Shown: in pieces, positions 41,743 to 50,848 of the stretch
How the letters are laid out: the number at the start of each line of letters is the position of its first letter
How positions within the stretch are numbered: the stretch's first letter is position 1
NCBI RefSeq assembly: GCF_003814705.1
Contig: NZ_RKRA01000001.1
Coordinates: 1,922,001-1,986,000 of the forward strand
Reading direction: 5' to 3'
DNA length: 64,000 nt
From: Georgenia muralis
Lineage (GTDB): Bacteria; Actinomycetota; Actinomycetes; Actinomycetales; Actinomycetaceae
Position numbers and translations under genes: made by a program
Notes under the pieces: model-generated
Seen by the model: the letters and a program-made list of their open reading frames with translations, nothing else
Databases searched by the model: none
What the model was told of the DNA's origin: nothing

Positions 41743-44700
41743 TCACGCGCTCGGAGTGAAGTTGCGCCCGGGGTCGGGCCGACGTGTGGGGGACGGTGAG
41801 TGTCGGCGGCCGGCGTGGGCCGTTCGTGCCTTCAGCGCGGCCTCGGCGAGCCTCTCGGCCATGGTGCGCGTCGCGTTCTGCCGGATGAGCTGCTCGGCGT
41901 CGACGACGGGGAGGGCCTCGATCTCCGCCAGGCTGCGGCGCGCCTGATGGGCGTGACGGCGCAGCTCGGTGGCCCGCGCTTCGAGGGGGCCGGGCATGCG
42001 GCCGCAGCCGATGTCTTGCCACAAGGCTGCAAAGGCGGCGGCGTGGCTCATCGCGAGTTCCTGCTCACTGAGGTGGGCGTGGTCGGCAGCCTTCTTCGCC
42101 TTGATCACCCGAGGGTCGGCGTCGACCCGGCGCCGAGCAGCGGCGTTGGTCCAGGCCGGGAGATGTGTCGTCGTCAGCGGGGTGTCACCCCACCTCTGGC
42201 TGACCGCGTGCCGCACCGCGGCATGCGCCTGCGTGGCCTCCTGCGCGAGGCGGGTGGAGGTCCGCCGTCCGAACCGGCCGGACCCGGCGAGGGCACGGTT
42301 CGCCTGCCACATGCGTTCTTGTTCGGTCAGGTAGCCGGCGCCGTCGGCGGCGGCTTGCTCGATCAGTGGTGCGGCGACGTCGGCCCGCACGGCCTCGAGG
42401 TGGGTGTCGGCGGCGGCGACGATCTGGGCCTGCCGTGCGTGCTCGGTGTGGTGGGCGACGGACTGTCGGGCGAGGGCATCCATGGCGCGCTCCAGCCGAG
42501 CCGCCTCGCCGTCGGCGGTCGCGACCAACTCCCGCAGCCGGGCCCGTTCGGCGTTCACCACCGCGAGGCCCAGTGGGGCCAGGCCGCTGACGGCGGCTCG
42601 TGCGGCGCGGGTGGCGTCGGTGAGGCCGCGGTCGGCAGGGTCGCGTTGCAGCGCGGCGGTGAACTGTTGCCGGGCGTCGTCGAGGTCGGTGGCGACGGTG
42701 TGGAGGAGGTTGTGGGTGCGGCCGCGGGTCATGCCGACGTAGACCCCGGCGGCATCGAGCGCGTCCGACAGCACGGTGTGCGAGTGGTCCACGGTGATTC
42801 CCTGGATCCCGTAGGCGGTGGTGGCGTAGGCCAGGTGGGCGTGTTCGGTGAGGTACTCGGCGGGCAGCCGCAGGGTGCGCTCGTGCCGGCGCCCGTCCCG
42901 GTGCTCGGCGACCCAGGCGGTGCCGTCGTCGCCGATGTGCTGGACGGTCCAGGTCTGGCGGTTGGCGACCCCGAGGGTGTGGTCGTTGCGGCGGGTCTGG
43001 ATGAGGTCACCGGCGCCGATCGGCAACCCGTCGGCCCCGGATGCGGTGCGCGAATCGTCTACCAAGCCCGCTGTTACGCGCGCGTCGCGGATGCGCTCGT
43101 TGAGGTCGCGGGCTTCTTCGTTAGTAGCGGTCGTGATCGCCTCCCCGTCCCGGGCCGTCCTGGCGATGGCCTCGTGCAGGGCGTCGTTACTCTCGTGGAT
43201 GCGGACCAGCCTGAGGGCGTGCAGCCGGTCGAAGAGCGCTGCGGGGTGGTGACCGGCGCGCATCTGCACGGTCAGGTCTGCGAAGGTGGGGTCGTTGAAG
43301 CGGTGCACGGTGCCCATGTCGTACGTGCTGCCGACCAGGTGGGCGGCGACGTCGAGCACGCCGCCTCTGCCGACGGCGGGTAGCTGGGCGCGGTCACCGA
43401 CCAGGGCGAGGGTGGCGCCGGCCTCGTCGGCGATGGTCAGCAGGCCCAGGGCGGTGTCCTGGTCGAGCATCCCGGCCTCGTCCACCACGATCCGCTCGCC
43501 CCGCCGCAGGCGCGCCGCCGGCGGTGGCCCGTGGTAAGTGACGCCGGTCTCCGGGTCGGGCTGGCCCACGGCGAGGCGGGTCCAAAGGCCGTCGGTGTTC
43601 CACCGCCACCCGTGGGCGTGGACGAGCTTGGCCACGCTGTCGGCCGGGACGTCAAGCTCCCGGGCAGCGACGGCGGCGGCCTTCTTGGTCGGCGTCACGA
43701 TGCGGGTCGCGCGCCCGTGTGCGGCGGCCGCGCGGATCGCGGCGCCGAGCATGGTGGTCTTACCCGCCCCGGCCGCCCCCTCCACCACCACCAGCGGGGC
43801 ATCGGAGGCGACCGCGCCGGCCGCCCAGACCTGCTCCGGGTCCAACCCGGGCTCCTCCGTCATGCGCGTTATGTGGGGCTGGGAGGCGCCGGCGGGGGAG
43901 CGGGCGGCCAGGAGGTCGCGCACGTGGGTCTCGACCGCGATGACGTGCAGGTTCGTCAGGTGCGGCACATGTTCCGGGGCCGCGGCGCCGGGCGGGAGCA
44001 CCGAGAGGCAGTCCTGGAGGGCGAGGCGGGTGGTGATCGTGATCAGGTCGACCAGCGCCTGCGGGGTGGCCCGGACCCCGGCCTCGGTGATCAGGCGGGT
44101 GACGTGCTCCTGGACCGTGTGGGCCGTCCAGGTCGAGGCAGCGGCCGCGCACCGGTCCAGTGCCCGGTTGGCCAGCTGCTGGACGCTCAGGTTGTCGGGC
44201 GCCACGACCGCCGGGCGAGGCAGGTGGCGTGGTAGGTCGGGGGAGTAGCCGGCCGCGTCGAGCTCGCGCCGCCAGCCCGCCTCGCTGCCGAGGCGTGTCG
44301 GCTTCTTGTTCGGGCGGTGGTGCTCCCACGCCGCCGCCTGCAACCGGGCGCGGACAACCGGGTCGGGCGCCTGGCCGGGGTGGGCTGCCTCCCACCGTGC
44401 CGTGAACGCCGCCAGGTTTCGCGTCACCTGGGTGGCGCGTTTGCTCAGCACCGCGTTGAACGGTTCCAGCTCGACCACCTCGCCGGAGACCGGATCCAGG
44501 GTCAGGCCGTGGGCGTCGAGCGCCGCGGCCAGGTGGGGGTGGGCGGCCAGGACTGCGGTGCCCAGGGCGCGGATCGCGCCTTGCTGGCGGAACAGGGCCG
44601 CGGTGTCCAGCCCGCGCCAGGCCCCTGCCGCCCAGACTCGTGTGCCGATCTGGAGGTGGATGTGCCGGTGCGGGTCACCGGCCCGGGAGGTCCGGTGAGA

Positions 44701-45174
44701 GATCGCCACCGTCTGCAACTGCTCGACCGGCACGACCTCCTGGCGTCCCCGTGGGCCGACGCGGGTGACCGAGTGCTGCCCGAGCCAGGCGCGGATCATG
44801 TCCGCGGCGTCGCGCTGGGCGGCATCGAGCGCCGCCGACACCTCCGGGTGCAGCGCTGCGGCGATCGAGAGGGACTTCGGTGTGTTCACCACCATCTCCG
44901 CGAACCGTGGCGACCCCTGCCGATCAGCGCCGGCCTGGCGGGCCCGGCCCATCGGCTCCCGACTGACGGGGTCGACCCAGTCGACCCAGCCTGCGTACTC
45001 AGTCGGCGCCAGCGCTCGATGGACCATCACCCGGCCGCTGGCGTCGACCATGGACAGCTCGGCGCGGGCGGCGCCGGCCTCCAGGTAATACTCATCCGCC
45101 TGCGACCGGTCCGCTTCGAGGTAGCGACGCGCGGCAGTTCCAGTCCCTCGGAACAGGATCACCCCGCCGCGCAC
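41743..45174 (-). CDS. MobF-family conjugative relaxase with helicase domain
   Basis: 1143 residues from GTG 45174 (GGGAGG upstream); a TTG at 45207 is open but less likely. The TrwC relaxase domain starts VILFRGTGTAARRYLEADRSQADEYYLEAG with candidate nicking tyrosines at 18, 29 and 30, and the metal site HRHIHLQI has the three histidines H169, H171, H173. The helicase part has Walker A GAAGAGKTTM, VDEAGMLDQDTA (motif II), VGDRAQLPAVGRGG, and YGIQGITVDHSH (motif V/VI). The protein nicks at oriT and unwinds DNA during conjugal transfer. It is somewhat shorter than TraI but complete for this actinobacterial subfamily. Confidence 0.92.
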   Translation of the reverse strand: MRGGVILFRGTGTAARRYLEADRSQADEYYLEAGAARAELSMVDASGRVMVHRALAPTEYAGWVDWVDPVSREPMGRARQAGADRQGSPRFAEMVVNTPKSLSIAAALHPEVSAALDAAQRDAADMIRAWLGQHSVTRVGPRGRQEVVPVEQLQTVAISHRTSRAGDPHRHIHLQIGTRVWAAGAWRGLDTAALFRQQGAIRALGTAVLAAHPHLAAALDAHGLTLDPVSGEVVELEPFNAVLSKRATQVTRNLAAFTARWEAAHPGQAPDPVVRARLQAAAWEHHRPNKKPTRLGSEAGWRRELDAAGYSPDLPRHLPRPAVVAPDNLSVQQLANRALDRCAAAASTWTAHTVQEHVTRLITEAGVRATPQALVDLITITTRLALQDCLSVLPPGAAAPEHVPHLTNLHVIAVETHVRDLLAARSPAGASQPHITRMTEEPGLDPEQVWAAGAVASDAPLVVVEGAAGAGKTTMLGAAIRAAAAHGRATRIVTPTKKAAAVAARELDVPADSVAKLVHAHGWRWNTDGLWTRLAVGQPDPETGVTYHGPPPAARLRRGERIVVDEAGMLDQDTALGLLTIADEAGATLALVGDRAQLPAVGRGGVLDVAAHLVGSTYDMGTVHRFNDPTFADLTVQMRAGHHPAALFDRLHALRLVRIHESNDALHEAIARTARDGEAITTATNEEARDLNERIRDARVTAGLVDDSRTASGADGLPIGAGDLIQTRRNDHTLGVANRQTWTVQHIGDDGTAWVAEHRDGRRHERTLRLPAEYLTEHAHLAYATTAYGIQGITVDHSHTVLSDALDAAGVYVGMTRGRTHNLLHTVATDLDDARQQFTAALQRDPADRGLTDATRAARAAVSGLAPLGLAVVNAERARLRELVATADGEAARLERAMDALARQSVAHHTEHARQAQIVAAADTHLEAVRADVAAPLIEQAAADGAGYLTEQERMWQANRALAGSGRFGRRTSTRLAQEATQAHAAVRHAVSQRWGDTPLTTTHLPAWTNAAARRRVDADPRVIKAKKAADHAHLSEQELAMSHAAAFAALWQDIGCGRMPGPLEARATELRRHAHQARRSLAEIEALPVVDAEQLIRQNATRTMAERLAEAALKARTAHAGRRHSPSPTRRPDPGRNFTPSA

Positions 45175-45199
45175 GCCGCCTCCCTCGGGCCGCACGTGT

Positions 45200-45220
45200 A
45201 CTTGCAACTACCGAAGGTAG
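45200..45220. other. Possible oriT hairpin or regulatory site at the relaxase start
   Basis: ACTTGCAAC (45200-45208) is followed by the inverted repeat CTACCgaaGGTAG (45208-45220), just upstream of the chosen relaxase start. A short hairpin next to a MobF gene is a usual oriT place, but no nick site is proven. The ACTTGCAAC word also occurs in the operator at 40915. Confidence 0.4.
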
Positions 45221-45469
45221 CATACGTCCATTCTTGGCCCGGGCTCTGGTCTGGCAGACACGCGAGCGCCAAGGAGGCTCGCTGCCATGGCGTGTCTCGC
45301 AATCACTCAGCGAGAACGAAGACTCCGTCGTGATCGCCCAAGTCCAAGAAGACATTGGGATCGCTGAAGACCTACATCGACGAGGGGCCGCGTCGCGGTA
45401 TGGGACCGACGTGCCAGTCCGCGAAGCGGTGGAGGAGCTCGAGGTCGGCGTTGCTGCTGGGATCGAGGC

Positions 45470-45924
45470 CACCGAGCTAGCCGTGGTGGGATCGCCGCGA
45501 TCGAGGCGGCCACCGGGGTGCACCCGGACACCGTCGCCCGTGGGGTGCCGGAGATCGCCGGTGAGCCGGAGCCGGAGCCCCGGCTCCGACCGCCGGGCGG
45601 CGGCCGCAAACAGTTGTCCGAGACCGACTCCGGAGATCCTGGTGCAGCTGAAAGGCGTGTGGACCCCGGTCACCCGGGGGATCCGATGTCGCCGCTGGTG
45701 TGGACGACGAGGCCCACCAGGAAGCTGGCCGCTGCACTGACCGAGGCCGGGCAACCGGTCTCGGACCGGACCGTGGCGCGGATGCTGCGGGACCTGGGGT
45801 TCAGCCTGCAGGGCAACGCCAAGGTCTTCGAGGGCGCCGACGGCGACATCCAGTCCGGCTACCTGGCCGGGAAGGGAGCCCACCACCTCGCCGCCGGGCA
45901 GTCGGTGATCTCGGTGGACACTAA
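45470..45924 (+). pseudogene. ISAzo13-family transposase fragment
   Basis: The frame GIAAIEAATGVHPDTVARGV...GGGRKQLSETD and DPMSPLVWTTRPTRKLAAALTEAGQPVSDRTVARMLRDLGFSLQGNAKV is the N-terminal HTH part of ISAzo13 transposases. Its start is missing and the text is cut off after SVISVDTN by the inserted IS1380 at 45925, so only ~150 of ~450 residues remain. Bases 45175-45469 upstream hold no recognisable gene. Confidence 0.75.
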
Positions 45925-46077
45925 CCTCGGTCTTTCACGCGGCCGGTGAACGGAACTCTGATTGGTGATCTTGAGCAGATCGGGCCTTCACGGCGGAGGC
46001 TGGGCATAGCGAGGGCCCGGCTGTCGCACCGGGTGGTCGGGTTCCGAGGTCCTTGGTCGTCGGGGCAGGGCCGTCGG

Positions 46078-47019
46078 TCAGCCGAGGGCGGTACGTATCC
46101 GGCTCCAGCCGGTGGCGATCTCGGTGGCCCAGCGCCAGGTCTTGTCGATCCGCAGATGGACTTGTCGGGCGGCTCGAGTGATGCGGGCGGCGACGTGTAG
46201 GACGCGGTAGCGGAAGGCCTGGATCTCGCAGCGTGCGAGGGCGGGGTTGTCGGCGAAGGCAATGAGCTTGGTCCAGGCGATCAGGTCGGTGGCCATCAGG
46301 ACGACCTCGAGCCATGCCTGGTTCTCGTTGAAGGCTCGGCACGGCAGGTTTCGAAGTCCGGTGGCCTTGGCCTGGCGGATCCGGTCCTCGACGCGGGCGT
46401 GCTGACGGTGGCGCAGCTCGAGCCCGGCGATCTGCCCCGGGATGATCCCGGGCGCGGTGTCGGTCAAGAATGCGGTGATCCGCATGCCGTCGACATCGGT
46501 GAAGCTCAGCTGCGCGCCGGGATGAGGGCGTTCCTTGCGCAGGATCAACCGCGACCCGGCCGGCCACCGGCCGAGGTCGATGTTGTCGGTGGCCTCGGCG
46601 ACCCAGGCGCCCTCGCGTATCCCGTCGGTCTCGATCGCCGGGTACCACGCACTCTCCGGGATGGCGTCGACGATGTCCTTGATGCGAAAGTCGACTGGGA
46701 ACCCGAAGGAGAACCCCACCCCGGCCTTGCGGCACGCGGCGGCGAAGGTGTGCGTGGCGCCGGCGGAGTCCGAGCGGGCCAGCACCCGCGGGCCATCGGT
46801 CTTCCCGGGCCGGGGCCGGGCGTTCGCCGGCAGCGCCTGAAGTGCCATGGTCAAGACGGTGACGTGGTCCGCGGCGGTGTTCGACCCGGCGTTACCGGCC
46901 CGGAGCAGCCCGGCCAGGGCCTCCCCGCCGGCGATCTCCGGGCGATCGAGGAACGCCAGCAATGGATGGAACCCGAACGTGCGCTTCCACGTCGCGGCCG
47001 CGTTCTCCTTCTCAAACTC
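46078..47019 (-). pseudogene. IS1380 transposase A, C-terminal part
   Basis: About 305 residues beginning KENAAATWKRTFGFHPLLAFLD and including ARSDSAGATHTFAAACR (catalytic Asp), the RKERPHPGAQL block, and the C-terminal DDE glutamate region NLPCRAFNENQAWLEVVLMATDLIAW. It is the continuation of the piece at 50071-50488, whose last intact motif is FDATITIAH. Confidence 0.85.
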
Positions 47020-47073
47020 GCACAGGTTCCGCGCAAGGTGTGCAAGGTGGCGCCTGCAGCGCCCGGGTTCGCC

Positions 47074-48537
47074 TCAGCGTCCGGGCGCGGTGGGCCGGAG
47101 TCGGTCGCGGTCGACGTTGTCGGCGAGGTATCGCACGAGCCCGGTGTCGTGCATGCCCAGCACGGTGGCGGTGAGCTTGGGGTCGAGGTCGGTGACGAGC
47201 TGGGTGAGGCGGGTCTGGCGGCAGAGGGCGGGGCTGGTGCCGGCTGGTGCGAGCAGCCGCGCGAGGTAGGTCTGGTGAACGGGTGTGGCTCTGCTTTGGG
47301 TGACCCGGCTGACGATGAGGTGAGGGTTCAGGGTTCCGGTCGCCTCCCGCTCGCGGCGGCATGCCTGGATCGCGGCCCAGGTCGCGGGGTCCATCGGTGC
47401 CGGGGCGGGGCGACCGTGGAGGGTCAGCGCCTGCCGTGCGTGATCGACCTCGGCAAGAGTGAGCGTGCGGATCTGGGCGTTGGTGGCGGCGTGCAGGAGG
47501 GCGAGAAGACCGACGAGTCGCTCCCGGGCCGGGGTGGTGTCCGTGGTCCAGCGGCGGAACAGGGCGCGCTGGGTCGCCAGATCCAGCACGATGCCGGTGA
47601 AGGCCGGTTGGGCGCCGAGGGCCAGTGCGCGGGCGGGGTTGGCCAGGACGAGCCGACGACCTTTGGCCCAGGCGAAGAAGCGCCGCAGGACGTAGGTCTG
47701 CTGGTGCCGGGCGGCGGGGCTGCGGGCGAGGAAGCGTTCGAGGTCGGCGGTGGTCACCTCGGCCCATCCGGTGACCGGGCGGTTCGCGCCGATGTCGGCG
47801 GCGAGATCGCGCAGGATGCGCAGTCGGGTCGCGAGGGTGATGTCGCTGAGGGTCCGTCTTCCGGTGCGGGTGCGGCGGTCCTGCTCGCTGACCTGGACGT
47901 CGTTGAACTGCGCCACGGCCTGGCCCAGCGGGGCGGGGACGGCGTCGAGGTACCGCTGGCGCGCGAGGGCGGCGCGCTCTCGGGTGTCTGACCGCGCGAG
48001 GATCAATCCCTGGCTGGTGAAGAACGCGGTCAGGACCCGTTCGGTCGTGGGACTGATCGGCGCGCCGGCCGCGCGGCGGAGCTGGTGTGGCGTCGTTGCC
48101 GGGTTGGCGGTCAAGGCCCGTCCGGTCTCGCGCAGGACCGCCATGGTCCCGCTGGGGTGGTGGCGGGCGGCGGCGAACTCGACGAGCAGGTTCCACCACG
48201 GCGGGGGTGATGGCAGCCGTTTGGCCAGGGATGCGGCGTATCGAAACGGGCGCCCCGGGTCGGCGAGCGAGCAGCGGTTGCACAGGCCGTGCCCGGCGTT
48301 GCGTCGTTGCTGGCCGCAGTGCCGGCAGGTGATGGTCTTGGGCGGCTTGCGCGGCGCCGCGGCGCGGCGGCAGCCCGCGCAGCGTCCGTCGTCCTGGAGG
48401 TGACGTGAGCGCCCGCACTGGACGCAGGCCCGCCGCAGTGCGGCGCGCTCGGCGCGGCGGTGGCAGACGTGGCAGCGGTCCCGATCCTTGAACTTCACCG
48501 GTGCCGGGCAGTCGCGACACGTGCGGTAGCGGCTCAA
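47074..48537 (-). CDS. Zinc-ribbon protein with degenerate tyrosine-recombinase fold (TnpB-like)
   Basis: 487 residues from a TTG at 48537 that overlaps the HTH stop (TTGA). N-terminal cysteine pairs (CRDCPAPVKFKDRDRCHVC, CVQCGRSRHLQDDGRCAGC, CRHCGQQRRNAGHGLCNRC) form three zinc ribbons. The C-terminal half resembles tyrosine recombinases: NAQIRTLTLAEVDHARQAL, CRQTRLTQLV and GMHDTGLVRYLAD, but the HxxR box is altered, so activity may depend on the partner recombinase. Conserved as the third gene of this cassette. Confidence 0.7.
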   Translation of the reverse strand: MSRYRTCRDCPAPVKFKDRDRCHVCHRRAERAALRRACVQCGRSRHLQDDGRCAGCRRAAAPRKPPKTITCRHCGQQRRNAGHGLCNRCSLADPGRPFRYAASLAKRLPSPPPWWNLLVEFAAARHHPSGTMAVLRETGRALTANPATTPHQLRRAAGAPISPTTERVLTAFFTSQGLILARSDTRERAALARQRYLDAVPAPLGQAVAQFNDVQVSEQDRRTRTGRRTLSDITLATRLRILRDLAADIGANRPVTGWAEVTTADLERFLARSPAARHQQTYVLRRFFAWAKGRRLVLANPARALALGAQPAFTGIVLDLATQRALFRRWTTDTTPARERLVGLLALLHAATNAQIRTLTLAEVDHARQALTLHGRPAPAPMDPATWAAIQACRREREATGTLNPHLIVSRVTQSRATPVHQTYLARLLAPAGTSPALCRQTRLTQLVTDLDPKLTATVLGMHDTGLVRYLADNVDRDRLRPTAPGR

Positions 48538-48839
48538 AGCGGCGGCATCGAGCGGCCGCGGGCGACCTTCGGCTCGTCCTTGGCCCGGGCCGGCTTCACC
48601 GCCTGCGTCACCGGGGTGGTGTCGACCTCGATCAGGTCGTTGGGGGTGCACTCCAGCGCGGTGCAGAGCGCGGCAAGGGTGTCGAGCTTGACCTGGCTGG
48701 GCTGCTTGGCGAACAGGGCCGATACCGACGCCGAGGACAGCTCGAGGCCCGCGCGTTCGGCCAGGAGCCGGCGCAGCTGTGCCGCGGTCCAGACTTCCCG
48801 CTGGGCCGCGGCCATCCGCAGCCGCCACCTAATCTCCAT
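48534..48839 (-). CDS. XRE-type HTH protein of the recombinase cassette
   Basis: 101 residues. The HTH is WTAAQLRRLLAERAGLELSSASVSALFAKQPSQVKLDTLAALCTALECTPNDLIEV, the Cro/XRE fold. Its ATG overlaps the upstream recombinase by 11 bp and its stop overlaps the next start (TTGA), so all three are co-translated. Probably regulates the cassette or aids synapsis. Confidence 0.85.
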   Translation of the reverse strand: MEIRWRLRMAAAQREVWTAAQLRRLLAERAGLELSSASVSALFAKQPSQVKLDTLAALCTALECTPNDLIEVDTTPVTQAVKPARAKDEPKVARGRSMPPL

Positions 48840-49935
48840 CTCGCACTCCTCCCAGCTCGGCCAGCGTTCCCGAGACCGCCCGTCGGTAGGCGTCTTCGAT
48901 GAACGTGGCCGAGGGTGTCACGTACCGCATCGTCGTCCCCACGTGCCAGTGGCCGAGCATCTGCTGGATGGCGACGAGGTCGACCCCACGTTCGTAGTTG
49001 CGGGTCGCGCAGGCGTGGCGCAGCGTGTGTGGGCTGAACCCGACCAGGGGCGCCGCGCCTGGGCGGTCTTCGCCGCGGGCGGCCTGCTCGAGCACGAGCA
49101 GGTAGGCCAACCGGTTGCGGATGGTGCCCCGGCTGATCCGTCCGCCGCCCTCGTCACAGAACAGTGCCGGCCCCTCGCCCAGCCGAGGGGCGATCTCTTC
49201 CAAATACCACCTCAGGATGAGGTCGAGCCCGTCGAGCATGGGGACCCACCGGGGTCGGGGGCCGGAGGTCTTGGCTCCCTTGCCGAAGCGGACGTGAACC
49301 TTGCCGAACGGGCCGCGACCGAAGTGCACGTCTGCCCGATCGAGTGATGCGGTCTCCTCTGCCCGCAGCCCGGCGAGGTAGAGCGTGCGGAACAAGGCGT
49401 AGTCGCGTCCGGCGACCGCGTACTTACGCGCCCCGGCGATGCGCTGCTTGAGGAAGTCGAAGAACTCCTCCATCCGTTCATCATCGGGCGGGGCGATCGC
49501 CGACGGGGAGGAGGAGTCGACATGGCGTGCCGCGTTGAAGTCGTCGACCGGGTCGACCAGCCGGACACCGAAGACGGTTTCGATCTCGCCGGCCTTGCGG
49601 GCGGACAAGAACGCGTGGAATCCCTTGAACGCCTGGACATATCCCCGCCGCGTCGCAGCCGACAGGCCCTGCTCGACAAGCCCGGCAACGACCCGGTCGA
49701 CATCCTCGGCGGTGACTTCCCACGCGGGTCGGTCGCACGCGGTGAGGAAGCGGTCGAGCACCCCAGCGTTGTTCTCCATCGTGGTCTGAGCGAACCCTCG
49801 CACCGCCTGGGAAGTCTTGAACGCCTCCACACACGAGTCCTGGAACGCCACCGGGTCCGCCGCCGGCGCGTCGATGACCGCCGCGGGGCCGGCGCCGCCC
49901 TGAACCAGACGCAACCCGTCGACGGCCACGCACAC
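48829..49935 (-). CDS. Tyrosine recombinase (TnpA-like)
   Basis: 368 residues from GTG 49935 (AAGAAGG upstream). Full catalytic set: Arg in LYLAGLRAEETASLDRADVHF, HTLRHACATRNYERGVDL (H-x-x-R), GHWHVGTTMRYV (His/Trp and Tyr nucleophile). The N-terminal SAM-like DNA-binding domain is present. It probably catalyses movement of the three-gene element. The region just upstream (49936-50048) is AT-richer with repeated GGTACTT words, likely binding sites. Confidence 0.9.
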   Translation of the reverse strand: MCVAVDGLRLVQGGAGPAAVIDAPAADPVAFQDSCVEAFKTSQAVRGFAQTTMENNAGVLDRFLTACDRPAWEVTAEDVDRVVAGLVEQGLSAATRRGYVQAFKGFHAFLSARKAGEIETVFGVRLVDPVDDFNAARHVDSSSPSAIAPPDDERMEEFFDFLKQRIAGARKYAVAGRDYALFRTLYLAGLRAEETASLDRADVHFGRGPFGKVHVRFGKGAKTSGPRPRWVPMLDGLDLILRWYLEEIAPRLGEGPALFCDEGGGRISRGTIRNRLAYLLVLEQAARGEDRPGAAPLVGFSPHTLRHACATRNYERGVDLVAIQQMLGHWHVGTTMRYVTPSATFIEDAYRRAVSGTLAELGGVRDGD

Positions 49936-50070
49936 CTTCTTCCCGGCTTATATCTGAAGGCACTACCTTACCTATGTAAGTACCGCCTGAAGTACCGCGA
50001 CACGACAAACGGGCCATGTCCCCAGGTCACAGGCGAGATCCCGCCTACGAACCTGTGCCCATGCCAGTTC

Positions 50071-50488
50071 TGTGGGCGATCGTGATCGTGGCGTCGAAGT
50101 CGATGCACAGCTCACCGTCCAGGTCCGGCCCTGCGCCGGCCGCCCACGCCTTCTCCCGGGCCACCGCCCTCGCGGCGCGCACCGCGCCGAGGTGGTCGGC
50201 GTCGACCCGATCCAGCACCCGCCAGGCGGTCGACATCGAGGCAACCGGGCCGAACACGTCCTGCCGGTCGCCCAGAACCGCGATGCCGGTGATCGCGTCC
50301 GCGCCGTCGGCGACCGCGACCGCGACGTCGGTCAGGACCCGCCCCGGTGCGTGGACCGGCACCCCGCGGTAGGTGTCCGCCAGCGCGTCGTCGAGCGCCT
50401 CGACCAGACCGGTGTACCCGGCCAGCTCCCGCAGCATCCCCAGCCCGGCGTGGGACACGACGCCCTCACCGTCCGCGCTGACCTTCAA
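50071..50488 (-). pseudogene. IS1380 transposase A, N-terminal part
   Basis: About 139 residues: VSADGEGVVSHAGLGMLRELAGYTGLV, HAPGRVLTDVAVAVADGADAITGIAVLGD and CIDFDATITIAH, the latter carrying the first catalytic Asp. The frame is cut after this by the recombinase element, and its first residues by the IS3 insertion at 50496. Confidence 0.85.
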
Positions 50489-50557
50489 CTGGACCGTTCC
50501 CGGTTAAGTGGACAGTGGGGTCCGTAACGCGAGTTCCCTGAACGAAGGGAGTCGACC

Positions 50558-50848
50558 GTGGGATCAACCCGTCGCAGCTTTACCCCGGAGTACAAGGCCA
50601 ACGCTGTTAGTTTGGTCCTGAATGATGGCCGAGCGATCGCCGAGGTGGCGCGGAGCATCGGCGTCCATGAGATGACATTGGGGAAATGGGTGAAGAAGGC
50701 CCGGGACGAGGGGAAAGAGCCCGAGCGTCCGTTGAACGAGGACGAGCGGGCCGAGCTCGAGCGCCTGCGCGAGGAGAACAAGCGGCTGCGCATGGAGGCG
50801 GAGTTCGCAAAAAAAGTGGCGACCTGGTTCGCGAAAGACCAGCGGTGA
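50558..50848 (+). CDS. IS3-family OrfA (HTH) protein
   Basis: 96 residues: RRSFTPEYKANAVSLVLNDGRAIAEVARSIGVHEMTLGKWVKKA is the Orf A HTH, followed by a leucine-zipper coiled coil (ELERLREENKRLRMEAEF). A seven-A run at 50809-50815 (GCAAAAAAAG) is a candidate site for the -1 shift that fuses OrfA to OrfB. Confidence 0.9.
   Translation: MGSTRRSFTPEYKANAVSLVLNDGRAIAEVARSIGVHEMTLGKWVKKARDEGKEPERPLNEDERAELERLREENKRLRMEAEFAKKVATWFAKDQR

Larger units (their letters stand above)
47014..50070 (-). mobile_element. Tn554-like tyrosine-recombinase element (three genes)
   Basis: A three-gene unit inserted in frame of the IS1380 A gene. Inverted repeats GCACAGGTTC (47020-47029) and GAACCTGTGC (50049-50058) mark the ends; no target duplication is visible, as for Tn554-type insertion. 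The gene set (TnpA-like recombinase, small HTH protein, larger degenerate recombinase) mirrors the Tn554 plan of TnpA, TnpC and TnpB with a different order. Confidence 0.7.
45925..50495 (-). mobile_element. IS1380-family element A, split by a second element
   Basis: The right end begins cctcggtctttcacgcgg at 45925. Transposase pieces are at 46078-47019 (C-terminal) and 50071-50488 (N-terminal). A ~3.05 kb recombinase element sits between them and the IS3-family element removed the outer N-terminus. Transposition-dead. Confidence 0.8.

Noticed and set aside
47074-49935. Recombinase-in-trio (RIT) element
   Set aside because: RIT elements carry three tyrosine recombinases; here the middle gene is an XRE HTH protein, closer to the Tn554 plan.
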